A stretch of 7,533 nt of DNA from Candidatus Zhuqueibacterota bacterium RBG_16_48_16 (lineage in GTDB: Bacteria > Zhuqueibacterota > Zhuqueibacteria > Residuimicrobiales > Sediminimicrobiaceae). Below are positions 1-6,517 of this stretch, in pieces. The notes beneath the pieces were generated by a model that searched no databases, was not told where the DNA came from, and saw nothing but the letters and a program-made list of their open reading frames with translations. The stretch covers positions 11,504-19,036 of the forward strand of contig METF01000190.1 in NCBI GenBank assembly GCA_001771235.1, read 5' to 3'. Position 1 is the first letter of the stretch; every line of letters starts with the position of its first letter. The translations under genes were made by a program, and so were the position numbers.

Positions 1-1
1 C

Positions 2-283
2 GAATACCCGGTTCTCAGGTACAAAAATTTAAACGTTCGCTATTCTCCCGCGAACGACGGAACCAACGGCCAGGTGACGGCGACCATCGACAATGACAAT
101 CCGGTTCCGTTTGAAAACGGCCTGGTAAAGTTTCGCGTGCGCAAAGACCCGGCGGGTTACCGCGTGTCCGGGGGAGTCGTCGATCAGGTTATCTCGGCGG
201 CACAACAGGATATTTACTATGTGCGGGTGAATATCCCCGCCCGGTCGAAAGCAGAGGTCACGATTTTAAGTGAGAATCCGTCG
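2..283 (+). other. Unclassified beta-rich N-terminal segment of the giant protein (partial)
   Basis: The first 94 visible residues contain alternating hydrophobic strands such as GLVKFRVRKD, a VSGGVVDQ stretch and DIYYVRVNIPARSKAEVTI, ending in the linker SENPSS just before the PKD/Ig-like domain. It looks like the end of one or two beta-sandwich domains, with a turn-rich segment (NDGTNG, IDNDNP) that could bind calcium. I do not recognise the family, and the left edge of the window cuts it. Its continuity with the downstream frame is the main evidence that the gene starts outside the window. Confidence 0.5.
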
Positions 284-3200
284 TCCAACAGGCCTCCTCT
301 GATTTCCTCGTTCTCGCCGGAGCAACACAGCATCATCATGGCCGGTATTCCCCAAAGGTACACGGTCGATGTTGCAAACGAAGAAAACGATCCCATCTCC
401 TTCAAATGGTTTTTTGACGGCAAGGAAATTCCCAATGCACAGTCGCGGGTTTTGGATTACACCCCGGATCGCAACCTGGTTGGCAACGCCGAGCTTGTGG
501 TCAGGGCTTCGGACGGACAGTTTGCCGACGAGATCACCTGGTTTCTCGAGGTAAAGGAATATTCCAACCGGCCGAAAATAATCACGCCGCTGATCAGTTT
601 TTTCCCCCACAATGAAGCCATGACGCTGGGCTGGCTGGAGCCGTATCCGATGCAAACCAGGCTCGAATACGGCGCTGCGCCCGGAAAGTACACCGGCTCG
701 CTGCCAGAGACGGCGAACAACGAAGTGACATTCACGCCATCCATGATCGGCATGGGCCTGGGGCGGCAATATTGCCGCGTCACCGATCGGACTGTGGCCA
801 GCGATCCGTTTCCAATCATCATCGAAAGCGAGAACGCGCCGGTCATGCTGTCGCCCCTGGGAAAAATAAAGAATCTGGCGCCGACCTTTAGCTGGCAGCG
901 CGTGCCGGGCGTGCCTTATTACATGGTTATCTGCTCCGACAGGGAAATCCTCATCCTCGAGGACCCGGAGACAGGCGAGCTTTCCGTGGAAGGGGCCAAC
1001 CCGATTTGGGCTGTCCTCACCCCCGAATCCAGCGTCCCCTACGGCGTGCCCGATGCGACCGGCACGTTTACCAGCGTTCCGGCGCCACTGGTGCCCGGCC
1101 AGAGCTATTGGTGGGTCGTGTTGAATTGTTATGGCAATTCGCCGGAACTGACTTCTCCCGTTCAATCGGGAATTTCCAAGTTTACCGTCGACCTTCCGCC
1201 GCCGAATTTGACACCTCCTTTTCCCATTTCGCCGGAAAACGGCGCCAGGATTGCCAATGGTGACATTACTTTCAAATGGGCGGCATCAAAGGGAGCAACC
1301 GCCTACCATCTTTATCCCTACAAGATCGAAAACGAATCGGGCATTGAAACGGCCAGGGCGTTGTGGGAGCAGCTTATCAGCACCACCGATACGGAGTATA
1401 CCTATCCCTCGCGGAATCGGCTGACCACGGGTAAGTATAAATGGAAAGTGGCCGCGGTGGCAGCAAACGGCCTGGAAGTGCCTTCCGAGACTCGCGAATT
1501 TTACTACGAAGCACCGACAGCGTACCTGTCGATTTTCACTTTTGATAATAAAGGCACGACAAAGAATGAGAGCGACGATATCCTGTTGCCGCGCGTGACC
1601 ATCCGTTATAGTGCCATAGAAGGTGTGTACAGCGCTTTTCCGGCGTCCACCGATTTGCACGGTGTGCGCGAAAGCGTGGTGATGGCACCCGGCACCTACA
1701 TTTTTAATGTCGATAAGGAGGGCTTTGACACCATCCTCGACACCTTGACATTTTTCGACAAAGAACACAAGGCCCTCAGTTTTCGTCTCAGCCCCAGCCG
1801 CAGCACGATCAACGGTACAGTGGTGGATAATTTCGGCGCCAACGTCATCGATGCCGTCATCACAGCACAGCATAACCTGCACCATGAGATGGTAAAAAAA
1901 TCTTTCTCCGACGGCTCGGGGAATTTCACCCTCTCTCTCATCCCCGGCCCCTATCAACTTGTGGCGGAAAAGAAAGGGTATAAAAGCTCGTTGCTGCTGT
2001 CCGTTTCGGTTGATAATGGCCAGGTAAAATCTTTGCCGCAGCCCCTGACGCTGGAAAAAAATACCAACCAGGTTTACGGCGCTGTTCTCAACACCTCGCA
2101 GCAGCAGGTCTATGGGGCAAATGTCATTTTGCAAAATGGATCGAGCCGGCTCACCTGTTTGACCGACGCAAACGGCTATTTCAGTTTCATGGCCCAGGAT
2201 GGCACCTGGAGCCTGGGCGTGGAAAAGAACGGATTTGTCTCTCCCCAAAGCAGGCAAGTGATCGTCGCCGGAGGCCAGCGCAACCAAGTGTCGCCGCCGT
2301 TGGTGTTAAAGCCGGATGCGGCCATTATTTTGGGGCGGGTCAGCGATGGCAGGAGGAATCTGGCGGATGTCCGCATTAAAGCGGTTCCGGCGTCGGGCGA
2401 AGCGTTTTCGACCTCGAGCGATGCCTATGGCCAATTTAGCTTGAACGTGCCCTCAGGCTCTTACAGAATAACGGCTGAAAAGACACATTATACCTTCGAT
2501 CAATCGCTGCAATTGACCCTGAATGCCGGCGAGACATACTCCGGCATGGAGCTGATTCTCACCGCCGCACAGGCAAAAGTCAGGGGCAAGATCACCGTTG
2601 ATGGCTTTACGCCCTTGGCCGATGCCGCCGTGACTAATGGCGTCATCTCGGCCACTTCTTCCGAAGGAGGCGCTTATGAGCTCGAGCTTCGCCAGGGCGA
2701 GCACACGATTTACGGCCACAGGGAAGGGTACACCAGCAGTCCGCCGGAAACCGTGACCGTATCGCCGGGGCAGGTTATCGACGAGGTGAATTTTATTTTG
2801 GCCCCCAACGCAAGCGTGCTCAAAGGGAAAATTACGACAGAGGGCCAGGCTATCGAAGCTGCGCGAGTCGAAGCGCACGGCCTCCGGCAAACGACCGCTT
2901 TTAGCAATGCGTCGGGTGAATATGTGCTCAGCGTCGAGCCGGGTGAATGGGAGATTGTCGTTTCCAGGCAGGGATACCTGGGCGCTCGTGAAGAGGCTCT
3001 CAGGATCGGCCCTGGCCAGCGTTTCGAGAATATCGATTTCCAGCTTGTTGCGAACATTGCCAATATTCGGGGAAAGGTGGTCGATGCCGAATCGGGCGCG
3101 CCCATCCGCGATGTGGTGATTTCTCTTCCGTCCCTTAACCTGTCCACATTTTCCCGCGCTGACGGCCAGTTTACGGTGAATTGCGAGCCTGGTGAATACA

Positions 3201-5545
3201 AATTGGTGTTGAGCAAATCCGGCTACAGAACGGTTGTAGTCAATTCCGGGTTGCTGGCCCCCAACGACAGCAAATTCCTGGATGTTATTTTTGAAAAATT
3301 GTCCAGCCGTTTTACCGGCAAAGTGCGGGACATGCAACAAAAAGCCGTTGCCGATGCGGTTGTCTATGCCGCATCCACTGCCGATACCTTTACGACAGCC
3401 ACCGGCGCCGATGGGTCATTCGAGCTGGATGTCAAACAAGGTCAATATACTGTTGGCGTAAATGAACCCGGTTTTTCACCCGTGTTCCGGCAGGAGCCAT
3501 TGTCGATTGCGGCAGGAGAATCTTATGATTTGGGCGAGTTTGCTCTCGAGAAGCAGTGGGCCGAGATCGATGGGTACGTGAAGCGATTGAATACGGAAAC
3601 CTCTGTCCAGTCCGCCAGGATCGTCGCCACCTCAAAACAAGGATTCACCGGCCAGACCAGCACGGCTGGGGATGGACGGTTCGCCTTTCTCGACAGCCAG
3701 CAACAGCCCATTCTTGTCCCCGGCGATTACAGGCTGGTTGCCGCCAAGGAAGGTTTTGAGCCGGACACTCTTTTCAACCTGGTCATCGAGGATGGCCAGT
3801 TCATGTCGGTGGAGCTGGCATTGGAGGCGAAAACCGGCACATTGAGCGGCGAGGTGAAAAGCGACGGCGTCCCGGTCGAGTCCGCGACCGTCACCGCTTA
3901 TCATCAACAATCGTCGGGCGTCTATAACAGTGTCACCAGCTCGGGCGGGACATTCGCGCTGAGCGGACTTTCCGATGGCCTGTACCGGATTTCTGCCGCC
4001 AGGATCGGATTTTCGAGTCCGGAGCCGCAGGAAGTTCCCGTGAACAGCACGGTTGAAATTGAATTGACCAAAAACACAGGGTCAATCAAAGGTTTTATTA
4101 CCGAGGCCGAGTCGTCTCAGCCCGTGCCGCTTGCAACAGTGAGTATTGGAGATGGCCTGGGCAGCGGCGCGTCGACCGTTGCCGATGAAAAAGGGTATTT
4201 TGAAATCGTCGATTTGCCGACACAAGGCATGTATGCGATAAAGGTGAGTAAAAAAGGATTCGCGCCGGTGGAAATTCAGGGCGTCGATGCGCACGATCCG
4301 GCGGAGCTGCAATTGAAACTGGCAGCGATTTACGGCTCTATCGCCGGGCGAGCGGAGACAGAAGACGGCCTGGTGATGGAAGGCGTCTTCGTCGATCTCA
4401 CTTCTCCTTCAGGGGTTTTTATGGATACAACCGGCAGCAGCGGTGTCTTTATGTTCGATCACCTGCCCGCGCAGGACTATCGACTGAGTGCGAGCAAAGT
4501 CGGTTACAGCGGCGATCCCCAGGTGCAGACGATTGATTTATGGCAGGGCGGCCAGCGCGAAGCGCAGGTGTTTCGTATGCAGGAAGCCAAAGCGGCTGAG
4601 ATTGTCATTATCGGTCCCGACCGTTTGAGTAATAGCGAAAAACATCAATTTGATTTTGTCGCCAGAACCAGCGATGACCGCAACGCCACCATTGCGCCGT
4701 CGTGGCAGGTGGAAAATAGCGCGGCTTTGAGAACAATTTCCCCGGACGGCCTTTTCGAGCCGCAAGCCGATTTTATCGGCCCGGTGGTTTTGGGCCTTAG
4801 GGACGAATACAGCGGTGTCTCCACGACCAAAGCGGTGAATGTCTATCAACTGTTGACAGCAGGCAATCCGGAGACCCGGGTCTCAAACAAGTCCGGCATG
4901 ACGATAACGTTCGCCGACAGCTCGGTGAATCAATCCATGAACCTGGAGCTGCGTTATCCGCAATTTTCCGATGTTCGGCGGGGGAAAAAGGATTTCGAGG
5001 TCATCGGTGAGGTCTACGAGTTCTCGCCCGCCAATACCGCATTGCTCAAACCGGCCAGGCTCGTCCTTCCGGTCGATCAGCAGCAGGCTGATAAACGGTT
5101 GTTCATTGGCCGCTGGGACAGCCAATGGCTTGAATGGAAAATTCTCGATAATTCCTTTGCCGACGCCGCCGGGCTGGAAGGGGAGGTCGAAAAACTGGGC
5201 CGTTTTGCCGTCATTGTCAAAGCGGAGCCATTGTCAATCAAGCAGTTGAAAATATCGCCCAATCCCTTTTCCCCGGCTGAAGGTCCTGTGGAGATCGCCT
5301 ATAGCATCAGCTCGAACGAGACCTCGACGCCGGAAGTGACGCTAAAGGTTTATAACATGATCGGCGACCTGGTCAAAAGCCTGGTCGTCGCCGAGCCGCA
5401 GCCGCGCGGCGAAAATGTGGTCGAGTGGGATGGTTTTACCGATTTTGGCCGGATGGCGCGCAACGGACGCTACGTGCTCCACCTGAAGGTGAAGGATATT
5501 TCCGGACAAAAAGAAATGCTCAAGCCGTTCGTACTCATCAAGTGA
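2..5545 (+). CDS. Giant secreted multidomain repeat protein (5'-truncated), carboxypeptidase-regulatory-like repeats with FlgD-Ig/T9SS-like C-terminus
   Basis: The frame is open from nt 2 to a TGA at 5543-5545, giving 1847 visible residues without a start codon of its own, so the N-terminus and any signal peptide lie upstream. The GTG at 74 is probably internal: the same frame reads on upstream as plausible beta-rich protein and no ribosome binding site precedes it. Domain order by nt: unclassified 2-283, PKD/Ig-like 284-565, three FN3-like domains 566-1510, degenerate unit 1511-1801, eleven repeats 1802-4591, Ig-like 4592-4858, ZU5-like 4859-5239, FlgD-Ig/sorting-like 5240-5542. No membrane segment and no enzyme active-site motif is visible, and I count only five cysteines, as expected for a long extracellular beta-sandwich rod. 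Probable role (inference): surface adhesin, scaffold or glycan-binding fibre exported by a type IX-like route. I am sure of the coding call and the repeats; the function is unknown. Confidence 0.93.
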   Translation, partial: EYPVLRYKNLNVRYSPANDGTNGQVTATIDNDNPVPFENGLVKFRVRKDPAGYRVSGGVVDQVISAAQQDIYYVRVNIPARSKAEVTILSENPSSNRPPLISSFSPEQHSIIMAGIPQRYTVDVANEENDPISFKWFFDGKEIPNAQSRVLDYTPDRNLVGNAELVVRASDGQFADEITWFLEVKEYSNRPKIITPLISFFPHNEAMTLGWLEPYPMQTRLEYGAAPGKYTGSLPETANNEVTFTPSMIGMGLGRQYCRVTDRTVASDPFPIIIESENAPVMLSPLGKIKNLAPTFSWQRVPGVPYYMVICSDREILILEDPETGELSVEGANPIWAVLTPESSVPYGVPDATGTFTSVPAPLVPGQSYWWVVLNCYGNSPELTSPVQSGISKFTVDLPPPNLTPPFPISPENGARIANGDITFKWAASKGATAYHLYPYKIENESGIETARALWEQLISTTDTEYTYPSRNRLTTGKYKWKVAAVAANGLEVPSETREFYYEAPTAYLSIFTFDNKGTTKNESDDILLPRVTIRYSAIEGVYSAFPASTDLHGVRESVVMAPGTYIFNVDKEGFDTILDTLTFFDKEHKALSFRLSPSRSTINGTVVDNFGANVIDAVITAQHNLHHEMVKKSFSDGSGNFTLSLIPGPYQLVAEKKGYKSSLLLSVSVDNGQVKSLPQPLTLEKNTNQVYGAVLNTSQQQVYGANVILQNGSSRLTCLTDANGYFSFMAQDGTWSLGVEKNGFVSPQSRQVIVAGGQRNQVSPPLVLKPDAAIILGRVSDGRRNLADVRIKAVPASGEAFSTSSDAYGQFSLNVPSGSYRITAEKTHYTFDQSLQLTLNAGETYSGMELILTAAQAKVRGKITVDGFTPLADAAVTNGVISATSSEGGAYELELRQGEHTIYGHREGYTSSPPETVTVSPGQVIDEVNFILAPNASVLKGKITTEGQAIEAARVEAHGLRQTTAFSNASGEYVLSVEPGEWEIVVSRQGYLGAREEALRIGPGQRFENIDFQLVANIANIRGKVVDAESGAPIRDVVISLPSLNLSTFSRADGQFTVNCEPGEYKLVLSKSGYRTVVVNSGLLAPNDSKFLDVIFEKLSSRFTGKVRDMQQKAVADAVVYAASTADTFTTATGADGSFELDVKQGQYTVGVNEPGFSPVFRQEPLSIAAGESYDLGEFALEKQWAEIDGYVKRLNTETSVQSARIVATSKQGFTGQTSTAGDGRFAFLDSQQQPILVPGDYRLVAAKEGFEPDTLFNLVIEDGQFMSVELALEAKTGTLSGEVKSDGVPVESATVTAYHQQSSGVYNSVTSSGGTFALSGLSDGLYRISAARIGFSSPEPQEVPVNSTVEIELTKNTGSIKGFITEAESSQPVPLATVSIGDGLGSGASTVADEKGYFEIVDLPTQGMYAIKVSKKGFAPVEIQGVDAHDPAELQLKLAAIYGSIAGRAETEDGLVMEGVFVDLTSPSGVFMDTTGSSGVFMFDHLPAQDYRLSASKVGYSGDPQVQTIDLWQGGQREAQVFRMQEAKAAEIVIIGPDRLSNSEKHQFDFVARTSDDRNATIAPSWQVENSAALRTISPDGLFEPQADFIGPVVLGLRDEYSGVSTTKAVNVYQLLTAGNPETRVSNKSGMTITFADSSVNQSMNLELRYPQFSDVRRGKKDFEVIGEVYEFSPANTALLKPARLVLPVDQQQADKRLFIGRWDSQWLEWKILDNSFADAAGLEGEVEKLGRFAVIVKAEPLSIKQLKISPNPFSPAEGPVEIAYSISSNETSTPEVTLKVYNMIGDLVKSLVVAEPQPRGENVVEWDGFTDFGRMARNGRYVLHLKVKDISGQKEMLKPFVLIK
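284..1510 (+). other. PKD/Ig-like domain followed by three FN3-like domains
   Basis: The first unit (about 284-565) opens SNRPPLI, has NDPISFKWFFDG and ends with VVRASDGQ...ITWFLEV. That is the pattern of PKD/cadherin-like Ig domains: a D-P-I-x-F-x-W core and a late S-D-G. The next unit starts at another SNRP (about 563) and has LGWLEPYP, RLEYGAAPGKY and YCRVTD. A third begins at ENAPVMLSP (830) with PTFSWQRVPGVPYYMV. A fourth begins near 1193 with FPISPENG, ITFKWAASKGATAYHL and YKWKVAAVAANG. The last three have the SP-x-NG ... F-x-W ... A-x-x-Y layout of FN3-like domains in FCB-group secreted proteins. These modules usually act as spacers or in carbohydrate or protein binding. Boundaries are approximate and set by eye. 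Confidence 0.7.
1511..1801 (+). other. Degenerate lead-in unit resembling the downstream repeats
   Basis: This roughly 97-residue segment keeps the second half of the repeat signature: APGTYIFNVDKEGFDTI matches the P-G-x-Y-x-L-x-x-x-K-x-G-[FY] core, and the strand LTFFDKEHKALSFRL corresponds to the repeat end. It lacks the I-x-G-x-V opening. In its place is an LSIFTFDNKGT start with an acidic KNESDDILLP insertion and a VTIRYSAIEG strand. It could be a diverged or capping first repeat, or a PEGA-like domain. The assignment is inference from motif spacing. Confidence 0.5.
1802..4591 (+). repeat. Eleven tandem carboxypeptidase-regulatory-like (CarboxypepD_reg type) repeats, protein-level
   Basis: Units, by nt: 1802-2062, 2063-2317, 2318-2569, 2570-2809, 2810-3055, 3056-3301, 3302-3556, 3557-3832, 3833-4075, 4076-4327 and 4328-4591 (87, 85, 84, 80, 82, 82, 85, 92, 81, 84 and 88 residues). 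Each opens with [IVL]-x-G-x-[VIA] (INGTV, VRGKI, LKGKI, IRGKV, LSGEV, IKGFI). Most then have D/G-x-x-G-x-F/Y with a strand, most a P-G-x-[YW] or similar turn, and nearly all a K-x-G-[YF]-type core (EKKGY, EKNGF, SRQGY, SKSGY, AKEGF, SKKGF, SKVGY). Many close with a G-Q/G-E turn before a final L-x-L-type strand. These are seven-stranded transthyretin-like beta-sandwiches, widespread in secreted proteins of FCB bacteria as structural or ligand-binding modules. By eye, adjacent units share motifs but no long identical DNA, so this is an old array and not a recent expansion. Confidence 0.88.
4592..5239 (+). other. Ig-like domain plus ZU5-like module before the C-terminal domain
   Basis: The first half (4592-4858) has AEIVIIGPDRLSNSEKHQF, then PSWQVENS, ISPDGLFEPQ and a late VNVYQLL strand. 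This resembles bacterial Ig-like (BIG-type) domains, which carry W-x-V-x-x-S ... I-x-x-x-G-x-F/L. The second half (4859-5239) has MTITFADSS, VYEFSPANTALLKPARLVLP, RLFIGRWDSQWLEWKI and the closing KLGRFAVIV. The order Y-x-F-S-P ... K-P-x-x-L-x-L-P ... W ... L-G-R-F-A-V is typical of ZU5-like beta-sandwich modules near the end of FCB secreted proteins. In some eukaryotic proteins ZU5 sits next to UPA and autoproteolytic folds, but I see no convincing autoproteolysis motif here. Both domain names are inference from motif patterns. Confidence 0.5.
5240..5542 (+). other. C-terminal FlgD-Ig-like / T9SS type A-like sorting domain
   Basis: The last 101 residues begin KQLKISPNPFSPAEG, continue with the strand VEIAYSIS, then VTLKVYNMIGDLVKSL, VVEWDGFTDFGR and NGRYVLHLKVKD, and end LKPFVLIK. 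The PNPF entry, the [VI]-Y-[ND]-x-x-G-x-[LV]-V segment, the W-D-G-x-x-x-x-G-R turn and the N/S-G-x-Y-x-L strand are hallmarks of FlgD Ig-like domains. The same layout is used by the C-terminal secretion signals of type IX substrates. In that pathway the domain is recognised at the outer membrane after translocation, then removed or used for anchoring. Its position at the extreme C-terminus and the PorV/PorQ-family gene immediately downstream support a sorting role. That role is inference. Confidence 0.8.
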
Positions 5546-5546
5546 G
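5540..5546 (+). promoter_or_regulatory. Weak ribosome binding site for the PorV/PorQ-family gene
   Basis: AAGTGAG lies 7 bases before the ATG at 5554 and overlaps the TGA of the giant gene. It matches AAGGAG only partly, so initiation may depend on translational coupling. An ATG at 5549 is out of frame with the barrel protein, which supports 5554 as the start. Confidence 0.4.
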
Positions 5547-5553
5547 ACATGGC

Positions 5554-6504
5554 ATGCTGACGGATTATAAAATAACACACGCGAAAATCCCTTTCAGCCG
5601 GTTGCTGATGTGGAGCTGGGTTGTCTGCTGTCTTTTCCAGTGGCCCGTGCGGGCGGATATTCCGGCTGCTTTTGTCGACATCGGCTTCGGGGCCAGGCCG
5701 ATGGGAATGGGCGGGGCGTTCACCGCCGTCGCTGCCGACGCCAACGCCATTTTCTGGAACCCCGCGGGACTGGCGCTTTTGAGGAAAAACCATTTCACCA
5801 TCATGCACACGAAACAGCTCGATCTCATCCCCTACAACCTTGGCGCTTATGCTTTTCGCGCCGGCGGCCATACAGCCGGTGTGGCATTCCTGACCTCCGG
5901 CAATGATGTGTTGCGGGAAACGTCGCTGTTCGTATCTTATGCCGCCAGATTGGAGCTTCCGATTTTGGGGAGAGCATACCTGGGTGGAAATTTACGCTAT
6001 AGAAATGCCACTTTTGGCCAAAACGAAGATGGCGGCCAGAACCGCAGCCAGGGCAGCGCCGATGGTTTTGGCGTCGATCTTGGCCTCATTTACCAGATCG
6101 GCAAAAGGACAAGAGCAGGGATATTTTGCCGTGATATGATCAACAATATGACCTATCACAACACCACGCGTAACACGGTCTATGCGGAAAGGGTGCCGAC
6201 GACCCTTACCGGCGGCATTGCAAGTCAGCTTAAAGAAAATATTCTTTTTGCCGCTGATTTCGAAAAAGGTCTTTACTCGGACACTTATAACAAAATTCAT
6301 ATTGGCGGTGATGTGAGGCTGCTCAGGGTGCTACACCTGCGCAGCGGCCTGTGGCAAAACATGGCGAAAGAGCTGAATCGAAATTACAGTCTTGGCTTTG
6401 GCATCGAATTCGTCAAAAGTCGCCTGGGCGTCCAGTTTGATTTTGCCTATTTGATCAACGACCTGGCCAATTCGCCGCGCATCTCGCTGTCTTTATTGCA
6501 TTGA
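5554..6504 (+). CDS. PorV/PorQ (UPF0164)-family outer-membrane beta-barrel protein
   Basis: This is a complete 316-residue protein. The N-terminus has a basic region (K6, K11, R16), a hydrophobic stretch LLMWSWVVCCLFQWP (17-31) and an A-x-A-like cleavage site VRA|DIP after residue 34. The mature start carries the family signature: GARPMGMGGAF (46-56) and, shortly after, AIFWNPAGLALL (65-76). The rest alternates amphipathic strands (VAFLTSG, YLGGNLRYR, GVDLGLIYQIG, LGVQFDFAYL), typical of FadL-like barrels. In type IX secretion, PorV shuttles substrates from the SprA/Sov translocon to the attachment complex, and PorQ helps place PorZ. At 316 residues it is nearer PorQ and UPF0164 proteins than the longer P. 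gingivalis PorV. It ends SLSLLH, not in an aromatic residue. Start 5554 is chosen because it gives the signal peptide 8 bases after the previous stop; an upstream ATG at 5425 would overlap the giant gene by 121 bases. Which subfamily it belongs to cannot be settled from sequence alone. Confidence 0.85.
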   Translation: MLTDYKITHAKIPFSRLLMWSWVVCCLFQWPVRADIPAAFVDIGFGARPMGMGGAFTAVAADANAIFWNPAGLALLRKNHFTIMHTKQLDLIPYNLGAYAFRAGGHTAGVAFLTSGNDVLRETSLFVSYAARLELPILGRAYLGGNLRYRNATFGQNEDGGQNRSQGSADGFGVDLGLIYQIGKRTRAGIFCRDMINNMTYHNTTRNTVYAERVPTTLTGGIASQLKENILFAADFEKGLYSDTYNKIHIGGDVRLLRVLHLRSGLWQNMAKELNRNYSLGFGIEFVKSRLGVQFDFAYLINDLANSPRISLSLLH

Positions 6505-6508
6505 AAGG
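6503..6508 (+). promoter_or_regulatory. Ribosome binding site of the third gene, overlapping the previous stop codon
   Basis: GAAAGG overlaps the TGA (6502-6504) of the PorV/PorQ-family gene and lies 9 bases before the GTG at 6518, a good Shine-Dalgarno spacing. It selects GTG 6518 as the start of the next gene and suggests coupled translation. Confidence 0.6.
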
Positions 6509-6517
6509 CTCCTCAAA

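Noticed and set aside
74..76. GTG at 74 as the start of the giant protein
   Set aside because: The same frame stays open to nt 2 and reads as coding-like protein, there is no ribosome binding site before the GTG, and the first residues after it lack a signal peptide although the protein is clearly exported.
266..1165. 299-residue open frame on the minus strand, and similar ones at 1286-2287 and 2453-3340
   Set aside because: They lie opposite well-supported repeat and FN3-like domains. Their translations are rich in H, R, G and C with no domain pattern, as expected for antisense shadows in moderately GC-rich DNA.
1802..4591. DNA tandem repeat, CRISPR-like or recombination array
   Set aside because: The periodicity exists in protein motifs only. 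Spacing is about 240-276 bases with no conserved DNA repeat-spacer structure.
5425..5553. Upstream ATG extending the PorV/PorQ-family protein by 43 residues
   Set aside because: It would overlap the conserved C-terminal domain of the giant gene by 121 bases and bury the signal peptide inside the protein. ATG 5554 gives a normal exported protein.
5546..5553. Terminator between the giant gene and the barrel gene
   Set aside because: Only 8 bases separate the genes, with no inverted repeat or T-run.
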